A stretch of 64,000 nucleotides of DNA from Ooceraea biroi (Eukaryota > Arthropoda > Insecta > Hymenoptera > Formicidae). The stretch is from the NCBI RefSeq assembly GCF_003672135.1, contig NC_039515.1, positions 7,378,001-7,442,000 on the forward strand. The letters are read 5' to 3'. The position numbers were made by a program, and so were the translations under genes. Position 1 is the stretch's first letter; each line of letters begins with the position of its first letter. The notes beneath the pieces were generated by a model. That model saw only the letters and a list, made by a program, of their open reading frames with translations. It was not told where the DNA came from and made no database searches. Below are positions 1-11,300 of the stretch, piece after piece.

Positions 1-240
1 GCCTGTCAGGCCAAATCGACGTCACGGCGAGCGAAGGTATTCCGGACGTCGCCGTCGCGGGCCCGTCAGTTAACCTGGCCCAGAAACCGAGCCGGAACTG
101 CCGGTGGAATCAATGACCTTGACGCACGAGCTCCGCTCATGGTCACCGGCCTCGTGAAGAAAGTTTCAGCATCGAGAGCTTTCAGCGGTGATGACGATGA
201 CAATGACGACCACGGCGATGATGTCGAAGTTAAATTCTAA
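1..240 (+). other. Possible 3' end of a gene crossing the left edge
   Basis: Reading frame 1 is open from the first base to a TAA at 238-240 and ends in an acidic Asp-rich tail (about ten Asp in the last 19 residues). Frame 3 is also open, from base 3 to a TGA at 114-116, and looks equally protein-like, so the true frame cannot be chosen. The stretch is clearly more GC- and CpG-rich than the AT-rich DNA that follows from about 235. It could be the last exon of a gene lying to the left, or CpG-rich untranslated sequence. No domain was recognised. Confidence 0.25.
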
Positions 241-2863
241 TCTCGATATTTAACAACGATCCTTATTTTGCTCGTAAATCCTTTAAAAAACAAATATCTT
301 GGAGAATTAAATTAAAAAAAAAACAGAAAATCAAATTATATATTATATTACTCGAGGAGACTAAATTTTATTTTGATATTACAAGAACAATTTTTATTCG
401 AACGTAACGTGGATTGGACTTTATTTGAACACGTGATGAGCATTCTGTGATTTAATGTGACGTCGATTCTGAATTTTATTTTACAGAGACACGAAAGACA
501 ATTTATTGGAAGCATTACTTATGCGTGTATTTTAAATACGAAGTTTTGACTCACTCGGTATTTCAGAAACAAATATGTGCTCAGTGCTTCTTTAGGTGAT
601 AGTGACGTTAGGAGATCCTGAGATTCTGCGTCGATGTTTGCATTCGCAATTAACAATGGTATTTCTTACCGACTTCGTTTATCGGAGCCAAAGAGCGATT
701 TTAGCTACCGCTTGGACATTCGTGTTAGCTGAAAGTTTTGAAATTACATGAGAAAATTAAATGAACAACGGCATTACAAAAGCGGAGAATTATTTTACAG
801 ATATATTATTTCATTAGCGAAACAATTATGTTTCTTATTGCGATATTTCCCATGCAGCACGAAAACATTTCAGAAATATTTCAGAAGTATCTGACAGATG
901 AAAGCATCTCATAAACATTGCAAAATGTTTCTGCAACAGTTATGAGACAACTCCGGAATAGCAAAATGTCCGCGACACTTGCATTCAAAACCTTATAGAA
1001 AGGTTGCTGAAAGGTATAGATCAATCTGCAACCTTTCTGAAATATTGCCGAAAGATTATTAAAATAGCTGAAATCTTTTTGATACATTACTAAAGGTTAA
1101 TTGAAATAATTTTGAAACTTTCCTATGATGTTGCACACAAATTACAAAGCTCTTATTAAAATTAATTGAAAATACTTCAGAAATTATATTTAAATTTATT
1201 ATACGAGTATTCAGAAGATTGCAAATACTAAAAAGTTATAATAAAAATTATATATAAAATGTATTTATTATTTTTATTGTACGTTTTTATTTAATATTTG
1301 CAATCTAATTAATATAATAAATATGATTTCTGAAATATGCTTAATGAAAAAATACATAATATATATAAGATGTATATAGATATGCATATATATCTATATA
1401 TATAAGATATATAGATATACATATACATAGCTAAACCAAGTATCCACCAAGTTTCCCTTTAAAAAGCGTGAATTGTTGGCACATTGACAAAGAGCCATTC
1501 TTATATTATATATTTTCCTTTTTCTTCCTCCAAATAGTTGATTAAAAGGAAAGAATTATATAGATATATAATTCTCTGTTCAACCAACACTTCTATTTGA
1601 AAGAAAAAAAGGATACGTGAAGATAATGCATTTTTCTGTCAACTGGTTAGCTTCACTAAAGATCGAATACTTGGTCTAGGTATATATATATATATATAAT
1701 TTTACTTTTTACAATATTCACATTTTTTCAAATTTATTGCATGTGGTAGGTTTTAGAAACATTTCTGTTGCAACATTTCATATGACATATTGCGGAATCC
1801 TTTGAGAAATGTTGCATATGAAATGTGAAATCTTGAAATGATTTTAAAACCTTCCTGAAAGCTTTCTGTATTAATCGGTGCTGTATGGGTTATATCTTGA
1901 TATCTATTATAAAAGTAAAGATTGCTTCTCATCACATCGCAACTATTTTAAACAAGACTCCGTATGGAGTTATTAAACAAATAAATTAAACAAATTCGCT
2001 TCATGCGACTTCATGAAAATAAAATTCAATCACTGCGATTGCAAAAGAAAAATATTTAGCTCGTGTCAAGGCGTGAAACAAAGCGAAACGAAACTCGAGA
2101 AATCAGAGAATCAGAGAAAGATTAATTGCGCAAACTACTCCTCTACTTTTCTCGATTCTGTTGAAGCAAGATTTGGTTTCTTGAAATAAAATTCGATTTG
2201 TTTCACATTGTGTGCACATAGTTGCACGATTCAAGTTAAAACGAGATTCGCTTCCCGGGCGAAATAAAGTCGTCTAGGTAAGATCTGCCTCTCCGCGTGC
2301 GACGCGAAGCGAAATCACGGAATCGGAATTGTGCGTTCGATTGACGCGCCGTGTCCGGCATGCGTGACGGGTACGTGTGCTCTCCTGCCGTAAAAGAATG
2401 CGAATTTCCATCGGTGGCTCTACTCGCCGTGAGATCGCACTTAGAGATCCAGGCCAGTCCCACCTTCTCTTTGAAATCCACCGTGCAGCAACGTCCCGCT
2501 CTGTAATTTCTCTCTTTGGCAACGGTCTGGGTATGTTCCGTGCGAACCCGAATTCCAGAACCTTTCTAACATCGTCGCCGTTGAACAGACATCAGTTACC
2601 TGCGAAAGATGTCCGATTAATTGCCAGTGAATATCGAATTGAATATAATTCCCTTTCTTGAATCATTCGAAGATTACTTATTAAAGATTGCCTGCCCATA
2701 TGAAATTCTTGTATAAAATCAAAGCTACAAAACCAGTCTGTATAAAATTCCTGGAATTGTTAAAAATAAATCTACAATTATAATTATTCTATGAAAAATA
2801 TTAATAATTTTCTTCAATTAATCTTTTTCCCTATTTGGAATTTCTTCTGTAACAAATTAACGT
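241..2863. other. AT-rich intergenic DNA with TA microsatellites
   Basis: No gene is supported here. A TA/GATA-like low-complexity run lies at about 1365-1430 and a (TA)n run at 1680-1698. Around 1755-1830 a short imperfect inverted repeat contains GTTGCAACATTTCATATG and its near complement, perhaps a decayed small transposon. The segment 2236-2600 is more CpG-rich and has overlapping small open frames on both strands, none with a recognisable motif. Confidence 0.5.
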
Positions 2864-3593
2864 CCCAGGCAGCACACATTGGTTTCAAAACCGTTTCATA
2901 ACCATTTTATTGAAACGTTTATTTAGGAGAAAAATGTCCAACGAAAAAACGTTTCTTTTTCGGCAAAAAAACGTTTCAGAAACCATCAGAAAAATATTTA
3001 TCAATTCTATATATCAGTGCCTCAAAGATAGACAGAGTTAGGTCACATTTTTGTAAACAACTAGATTTTTATATTTTATGAATTACTCTCTAAATTTCGT
3101 GTAGCGGAATCTCACTCTTTTGAAATATCACTTCAAGTAATAGTGATCTCAAAAGTTTCAAGAGAAAAGAAGAAGAAAAGAGTATTGGATCGGTTTTCCG
3201 GATGGTTATTTATAAGGTGATGACACAAATGTTACTTGCGAGAACGTCACGTCTGGCCTGGCCATCTATCGGTCGCTTGGTGAATCAGAGGTGGGAATCA
3301 CACGCACTTGTGTTGATTTTTGTCTCTTGTTCCATAATCGAGTACATTGAAACGTATGATGTAAAAATAATGAATACTCGCAAAGTAAGTAGAAATTACT
3401 ATTTTTTCTATATTAATTATATAATTTCGAATCAATTTAATAAAACACATTTTTCGTTTCTGTGGAAAGGTGAAAAATACGTTTTTAAAATTGAAGTCTA
3501 AAAACGGTTTCTATTTAAACCGTTTCTTAAATGGTACTTTATGTTTCTTAGACATTAGATACGTCTAAGAAACATACATTAGGCTAACATGTG
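2864..3593 (+). mobile_element. 730-bp CCCAGGCAGCACA-ended non-autonomous element, copy 1
   Basis: This repeat matches the segment 22732-23461 in the opposite orientation along its whole length. It starts with CCCAGGCAGCACA. Its other end stops about 10 bp short of the matching terminal inverted repeat, which is complete in the second copy. A ~99-codon open frame (3202-3501) is shared in part by both copies, but resembles no transposase and has no known motif; it is probably fortuitous. No clear target-site duplication was found, so the superfamily is not assigned. Confidence 0.75.
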
Positions 3594-4016
3594 TATTATA
3601 CTCGATAATTAACAAAGTGAAAAATCAGAAAATTATTGAGAAAATATAAAGAGCGATGTAACCTCTAACCTTAAACATTAATTGTAAAATCGATATCGAG
3701 GTAACTTGATGAACATAACATTATATTAAATCTTGTAATAAAAATGATAAAAATAAAAATCCGATCTCACCCGAAATTCATTCTTTGGATTTTATTTCTG
3801 ATAAATGCTCTATTTGATAATATTATTCACGGAAATCGACAATTTTGATACACGTAATATTTTACTTTCCGCAAAATTCAATGCAATTTTGAATCTACTC
3901 CTTTCGTTAGCCTGCAGATGACAGCACCTTAGCCCGTCATACCACGTGAGATAAACGTGACCAGTACGTGCGGCCGGATGTTTGGATAAATTGCATGTCT
4001 AAATTACGAAGTCACG
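3594..4016. promoter_or_regulatory. Upstream region of the ZNHIT3-like gene
   Basis: This is AT-rich DNA ending in a short, more GC-rich stretch just before the first ATG of the zinc-finger HIT gene. A palindromic CACGTG E-box-type hexamer is present near 3942. No TATA box was recognised. Promoter assignment rests only on position. Confidence 0.3.
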
Positions 4017-4723
4017 ATGCTCAAGACTTGTTGCATCTGCGAAAAAGATAATTCACCTTACAAATGTCCCATCTGCAAGAAACCTTAGTAAGTAAGCAGC
4101 TGCCCAGAGATAATATTTTTTGAGGTTATGCATTTTCTGTGAAGAACACAAAACTGAAGAATGAACATGATTAGAAAAATAAAATTGAATGTTTCTTAAA
4201 AGTTTCTTAAAATTCGTATTACTGAATAGTCCTGCCATTTTCAGCGGCAACTGACATAAGCGTATCATCTTTTTCTTACTTTTTATCAAACGAATTTTGA
4301 TATTTTGATTTCTTGTTTAATTACGTTCACTTGCATAATTATCTGAGCGTTTGTTTAACTATTTCCCTCTTTGGTCTCAGCTGCTCCATAGCATGTTGCA
4401 AGCAGCACAAGACTCAGCCCTGCGAGCCTCCCGAGTTACCTGAGAAGCCTGAAGAAGAGCATCAAGAGAATCACGTGAAGTACGAGTTTCCCAGACAAGA
4501 CATTGTGTCTGCGGAGAAGCTGCAGCAATTGCGTCACAGTGAAGAACTGAAATCCTGCCTCAGGAATCCCCATGTGCGCGAAATGATGAAGAGTATTGTA
4601 AATAGTCAAAATATGACCAATGCGATAGCATCAGCCATGAGAGAACCACTATTTGTAGAGATGGTAGATGCCTGTCTGAAAGTCGTGGAGCCACAAAACA
4701 ACCAGTTGAACCAGATCGAGTAA
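4017..4723 (+). CDS. ZNHIT3: Zinc finger HIT domain-containing protein 3 homologue (two exons)
   Basis: Exon 1 is 4017-4087 and exon 2 is 4381-4723. They are joined through a GTAAGT donor at 4088 and a CTCAG acceptor ending at 4380, giving 137 residues. The N-terminus is a zf-HIT zinc finger: paired CxxC motifs (CCIC, CPIC) in exon 1, then YCSxxCCKQHK in exon 2; the joining Tyr codon is split by the intron. The remainder has an acidic Pro/Glu linker and a helical C-terminus with LRNPHVREMM and LFVEMVDACLKVV, matching the C-terminal part of ZNHIT3/TRIP3. ZNHIT3 homologues pair with NUFIP1 and act in box C/D snoRNP assembly in the nucleus (family knowledge). The length fits the family. The gene converges on the beta-glucuronidase gene, with about 0.6 kb between stop codons. 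Confidence 0.92.
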
Positions 4724-5337
4724 TCTTTGTCAAGTAAGATTGTGATATATTCTTAGGAACGTGTATATTCGTTTAATACAATATTTTTGTAAGTTTTCAA
4801 TTGCATAAAACATTGAGACGAGAGAGCTATGCGCTGTATTTATACACATATTCTTTCTCGCGAACAAATTATGACAGAATGTCAGAAAATGGAGAGATTT
4901 TTATCTTGCTCGTGAATGAATGGTTTTATTAGACGAGTCGAAAAGTCGTGGCAGTGTTCAGTGTAATGTGATGTTACAAGTGATGTCAGATGGTAATGCT
5001 GTTTTTTAAATGTTAATATATATTTCATGTATTTTATTTTTATCTTACAAAATATAAAAATTTATTGTAAATCATGTGCTATATCATGTATTACGTAACA
5101 TAAAATGGCCTTTTTTTTAAATGAAAAATCGCCACAATTAGTTGACTCGCTCAATATGATGAATTATGAATTACAAAATATGGTGGATAAATTCTACCTT
5201 AAGTTATTAGTGCAAATTTTTGCGTACCGATGTACAAGACACGCAAAACGTGACTTTACATTGCCAAGAGACAATCATGAGAGGATATTATTAGCAAAAC
5301 GAGTTTTGCGCTCGTGAATCTTTTCTTATTATTCTTA
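4724..5337. other. Convergent 3' region between ZNHIT3 and beta-glucuronidase
   Basis: The stretch is AT-rich and holds the 3' ends of two genes transcribed toward each other. On the - strand an AATAAA hexamer lies at 5066-5061, about 270 bp past the beta-glucuronidase stop, and is a plausible polyadenylation signal. On the + strand only weaker variants (AATACA, ATAAAA) are seen shortly after the ZNHIT3 stop. The 70-codon open frame at 5105-5317 has no motif and is not treated as a gene. Confidence 0.45.
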
Positions 5338-8300
5338 TCAAAGTTCCACATGTTGAGTATAGTAGGACGAAATGTAGTTCTCAACATCCTCTGGTGGCTG
5401 CACGCCATCCAGTTCGGCTGCGAGAGCATGATATCTTCTCCTAACGTGATGAGCTGCCATTTTTGGTTGCCTCTCCCTTGTGAAAATTCCTTTCTTGTTT
5501 CCACCCACTCTGGTATACGCTGTAATACGCAGATATTGATGTGCGTTTGTGTGAATGTTATTAAATATCATTTTAGTTAAATTTCTCCAAAATTTATTTA
5601 AAATAGCGTATCACAGACTGCTAAATTAATTCTATTGAATATCTTTATCGTGAATTATACTTGCTCTATTTCACATTAATTTATTGAGGTATATTTGTCT
5701 CTCAACTATAATTATAGAAAGTGCAAAAAGGCTATTATACATTAGATACATATTATAACAATAAAAATTAGAAACTGATCTTATTCAATACTCACTTTGC
5801 GCGGTGCGAAAGTCAGCAAAATTCCAAATAAATTCGCCAATGAAGAAGCCTTCTTGCCGCAATCGATCGAAGGCCTCGAAGTGTTTGGAGAATAATTCCT
5901 CTTGATACTCCTCGCTCCATACGTATTCCGGTAGCTGCAAAAAATTTTAAAGGCTCAAAGAAGTAAAAAAGAGAAGAAAAAAGAAGTAAACGGAGGAATA
6001 ATTATGACGATGTTTGTAGAATATATCAAGAAAATTAAATAAATTCCTGTATTATTTTTTACGTTTGTAATAAGAAAATTTAAATTACAATAAGATTAAA
6101 ACAAATTAAATTAATGTAAAATATAATAGAAAGTTTTCGCACATCATTATAATGAGCTTTACCTCGTGCAGGCCAGGCATGGTGTCGGCCCCGTACTCGG
6201 ACATGAGTACTGGCTTGTTGTATTTTCTATGCCAGGCCTCTGCTTCCCCTAGAACCCTGTCGATGATCATGTCCATTCTGCCAGAGTTGCTGTACCAGGC
6301 GTTGTAACGATTGAAGCTGATCACATCGAGGAACTGAGCAGCCTTGTCTTCCTGAAATTCATTATACAAGAATATTTAATATGTCTTACGAATTCCAAAA
6401 TTGAAAAATCTGCGTTCACAAAATATCCAAACGATTAATCTCTTGTTTAATCCCTTTTTAAATTTATGTTATTTTTATGTTATTTCTATAATTTCTTTTA
6501 TTTTATTCATATTACCTGCACTCCACGAGCGAGAGCAATGGTGACCGGCCTGGTGGGATCGATAGCCTTAGCATGATGTGCGATCTGCTTGAAATATTCT
6601 TCAGCCTGAGGTAGTTGGGTTCTCGGCTCGTTAGCCAGCGACCACATGATCACAGACGGTCGGTTCTTGTCTCTGCGGATCAGCTCCGAGAGCGAATCCT
6701 TGTGACGCGAGAGCAAGGACGGTGAGAAGTTCTCCGTGTCGACGGAGGGACACTCGTCAATCACGAGAAAGCCCAATCTATGTCACAGAATTTAATAAAG
6801 TATAAATAAATGATAGAGTAGAGTAAACTTCACATGTGATAAATGAAGGTTTGAGAGTACCTATCAGCCATATCGAGCACTTCGTCACTGTAAGGGTAGT
6901 GGCTGGTCCTGTAGGCATTCGCGCCGACCCACTGCAGCAGCTCGTGATCCCTCACTGCGGTGACGAGGTCGAAGCCACGTCCCCTGATGATCGAGTCCTC
7001 GTGTCTGCCGAAACCGCGCATATACACCGGTCGGTCGTTTAGTAAGAGGCTCGTGTTGGTCCATGCCAAGGTCCTGATGCCGATTGGCAGTCGGTAGATA
7101 TCCGGCTCGGTGACGTTTGCCACCCATAGTCTCACCTGGAAAGAGATACATCTCATGCTAGCGGACACACATCTTGATATTTCTAAATATTTTATAAAGT
7201 AAATTAATTCTTTAACGTATTTTCTGCGTGGAATGTTTTCCAATTCTCTTTAACTCTTTTCTCTTTATTAATCAATTTAGAATATACAGGGTGGCCCATT
7301 TTAATTTATACAGTCGATTTTTTAAAAAACTAAAAGAGATACGAAAAAATGTTTCAGACAGACATGTCACGATTTCGAGGGGGACATAAGATGATACCAT
7401 TGGTTTGACCTTGAATAGTCGTTTGAAGGTCACGCGAAGATCACCTTCAATTTCTTAAATTGAAACCCCAACTTTTTATTGCAGATTCTTATTCTCCATC
7501 GAAAAGTAAGTAACTTTTGTCGGAAACATTTTTCCGAAAAATGTCATCTTATGTCCTTAAAATGTCCTCAAAACTCATCTTGAAGATCATTTTAAGGACA
7601 TAAGATGACATTTTTCGGAAAAATGTTTCAGACAAAAGTTGCATGTTTTCTCGCGTAGAATCCGAATCCGTAATAAAAAATACCATGTCTCATTAAAAAA
7701 AATTTCAGACCGGAAGTTAGAATTCTGAAATTTTTTTTAATGAGACATGGTATTTTTTATTACGGATTCGGATTCTACGCGAGAAAACATGCAATTTTTG
7801 TCTGAAACATTTTTCCGAAAAATGTCATCTTATGTCCTTAAAATGATCTTCAAGATGAGTTTTGAGGACATTTTAAGGACATAAGATGACATTTTTCGGA
7901 AAAATGTTTCCGACAAAAGTTACTTACTTTTCGATGGAGAATAAGAATCTGCAATAAAAAGTTGGGGTTTCAATTTAAGAAATTGAAGGTGATCTTCGCG
8001 TGACCTTCAAACGACTATTCAAGGTCAAACCAATGGTATCATCTTATGTCCCCCTCGAAATCGTGACATGTCTGTCTGAAACATTTTTTCGTATCTCTTT
8101 TAGTTTTTTAAAAAATCGACTGTATAAATTAAAATGGGCCACCCTGTATAAAATTGATTTTGTATACAGTATTAAGACATTTGTATTTTTCGAGTAATTG
8201 ACGAAACGAATAATTAAATCTCGAACCTCCAGAGTGTACAAGTACCCTGGTTTGGGATCCATGCCTCTCGGCCACCAGAGCCTGGCGAGGGGAACCTTCA

Positions 8301-11300
8301 GGGTGCCGGACAGGCCGTAGACGGGTTCTTTGATGGCCAAAGTGTGCTCGGCATTATGTAAGGTAACTCTGCAGACTGGTACCTCGCCTTCGCGCAAGCC
8401 GGCTGGTTGTATGATGTATTTGACAATTCCCATGTCACCGATCAAGCTGGTCCTTACCGTAATGTCTTCGACGTAAACACGCGGCGTGGTGTATAATAAA
8501 ATGGACCTTTACAAAGTTTTCGTTATACATATAAAACATTTTTTTTAATAGTTTATTCATTTTTCTATGTCGACTAAAACGCGCTTAAAATATTGCAGAG
8601 AGAAATCTGACCCGCAATTAACTGATTTAAATAGCCGTATAATATAAATGATACCATCAAATAGTTTCCATTTTTTGTGCCACGGCACCAAAACTCTTTT
8701 TGTCTTTTTGTCGAACAGCGGAAATCTCGTGAACAAGCAAGCGACCTCGATCGTCGCGCAACGCATCGGATGCTCTCTCTGATTTTTACACAAAGCCCTT
8801 GATAGAGATTTATTTGTGGCGGGTGAAATTCGCGCGTCGCTTCAGAGAATCCGAAAAGTCCCTCGTACGTGACGCAATAGCGAATCGGGGCAATGCGATT
8901 ACACAGTACCGCGTATTTATCTTTTATCCGGCGGAATCGCATCAAACCTGTATTTTTTAAATGTCCTGCTTTCTGGAATCTGAGATCCAATCTAACCAGG
9001 ACGTAGTCTTTTCGTTTCATCCAATCTATTTATTTATGCTTTACCGAATTTAAGAGAAAATCAATAGCTTGATAAATAGAAATTTACAGAAATTTATTTA
9101 TATAAATTTAGTGTGAATCGACGTTAGGTCAATTCATCAAGATTATATTAAGATAAATATCTTGATACAGATAATGTGATATTCATCAAGACATTTAGAA
9201 AGATATTCCGTATCGTATGATTGACAATTACAAGCGCACTCAAAATTGTTTTTCAAAAATGAAAGATTGGAGAAATTGATATTCTTTAATCTTTTTAAAC
9301 ATTGAGATTGTAACGTATACGAAATTAATTTCTAATTGCTTGAAGATTGCAACTGACCTGTGTATACCGGCGTAGTTGAAGAAGTCGAAGGTGTAGGTCT
9401 GCAAGTGGACGGTGCCGTTGTCAGTGACCGCTTCGACGATTTTTCCTTGAGGCACACTGGTCTGTAGCAATGTGTTATCCACAGCAACGGTGATGCGATT
9501 TTTGCTACCGAAATTCACGTACGATGAGATTTCTGCCTCGAATGGTAGGTGGCCCATCTCGTGGTTAGTCACCAGGGCGCCGTTCAGCCACTAAACATTG
9601 GAAATTGCACATTAACATCTTGCGATTCATTCAATCGTGTATTTAAATTTTAAATAATTCTAAATACAATATAATTTTTCGAAATATTACGTTGATATTT
9701 AAAAATACAAATTAATATTCATTCTCGCATCGGAAGGATTATTTTAACGCGTAATCAGGATCTCTTTTTAATTATATTTTTCTATTATAATATATAGTAA
9801 ATTTTTCTATTATTTTTAAAATTCGTACAAGGTCGGTATTTCACAGCAACATACTTTGGACTTTAACGCTTAGACTGCCCAACTAATTTTGTACGTGAGC
9901 TTGTAATAATATTCACTTTGTATCTCACGTTAATATTTATTATACAAATGAAATATTTTATTGTATTTACATTCAACGTCTAGAAATGTAGTCAATAAAA
10001 ATAGTTTTGCTTAAGTTATTCAAATCGTCACCCATATATGGATGAGATGGGAATCTAAATATTAAAAAAAATAAACAAATTGCGTAAAGAGTACTTGCCA
10101 CTTGGGCGAGATAGTTGACCGAGCCGAACCTGACGAATACCCGTTGATTCCGCCAAGAAAAAGGCACGAAGAAGGTCCTCTGGTACCACACGGCGCCGAC
10201 GTGGTCCCTGAGGGCTCGCGACGTCGTGACGTCGTTGTAAGACGAGGGCACCGGCATCTTGATTATCTCGTTCACCTGCAAAGGCGGTCACGTTTTGTGC
10301 GAATGGTCCCTTGCTAATGGCGGAATGACGAGAGACAACGTGCAATTACGCAGGATTAAAATGTGACTCTTGTGACGCAAATTTTAATTCCCTGCCGGCA
10401 ACAAGAGGAGAGAATTAAAAGACAGTCACCATAAATTGTGACGAGAAGAGAGATAAAAGGTATATAAATAGAGACATATATACAATAAAATATAAAAATA
10501 TGCTTTTAGTTGTCATCTCGCGATTTTCCTTTCGAACTTTACTTCTTATTCGAATTTGTAAAAATATCTATTTTGTTCGTTTCATTTAAGCCAGCGCTTA
10601 TAATAATTTTAACATTTAGATTATATATATAATTCTTAGTTTAATATAGTTATCATGTATGTTTATTAATATATGTATAAATAATAGAGGAAAGTCCCCG
10701 ATTATGAGATACCATATCGATTTTGCCGAATGTAAGGAAATCTATAGGCAGAATTTTAAAATGTAATACGTTCTCTTGAAGAGAATTTAATAAGCTTTAG
10801 GTTGGTGAAATGAAAAATCTAATTTAAATATTATTTTTTCCGAAAATTAAACAAATTTGAAAAAAGAGCTTTACGCAGGATCGAGAAAGTGTGCTCCTAA
10901 TATAAGATACCTTGAGAAATCGGTGTTAAAAGTGCAAAATACATCAGTATTGCAAGTAAAAAACTTTATTAGATATTTTTATAAAAATACTGCTGCCACA
11001 GCCTTCGCCAAATCTTCACGATTCCACTGTCAACGCTTCCTCGTTTCTCTAACCTCCATAGTCAGATTCTATAAAAATTAAATACACAAAAATTCGTAAT
11101 ATAAATTCGTATTAACTTTTCTTTAACCTTAACGTAGTATTTTCTTTCTTTTTATTACACTACATACTCTTCATATTCGAGCAATAATTATCTCATATTA
11201 AGAGTACCCTGAATATCTCATTATACGAGCCACACGCCTAGCGGTTCCGCGATCATGAAATCTAACTTCTACAATTAAGCAATTCAACAAATCGCGTATT

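Noticed and set aside
881..1087. 68-codon - strand frame in a region with repeated TTTCTGA-like words
   Set aside because: Low-complexity AT-rich DNA; no motif and no matching repeat elsewhere in the window.
3202..3501. 99-codon open frame shared in part with 22917-23132
   Set aside because: It is shared only because both lie in copies of the same repeat; no known motif, and the frame ends differ.
8574..9020. 148-codon open frame on the - strand
   Set aside because: It lies in beta-glucuronidase intron 4; the flanking exons join perfectly without it and it has no homology that I recognise.
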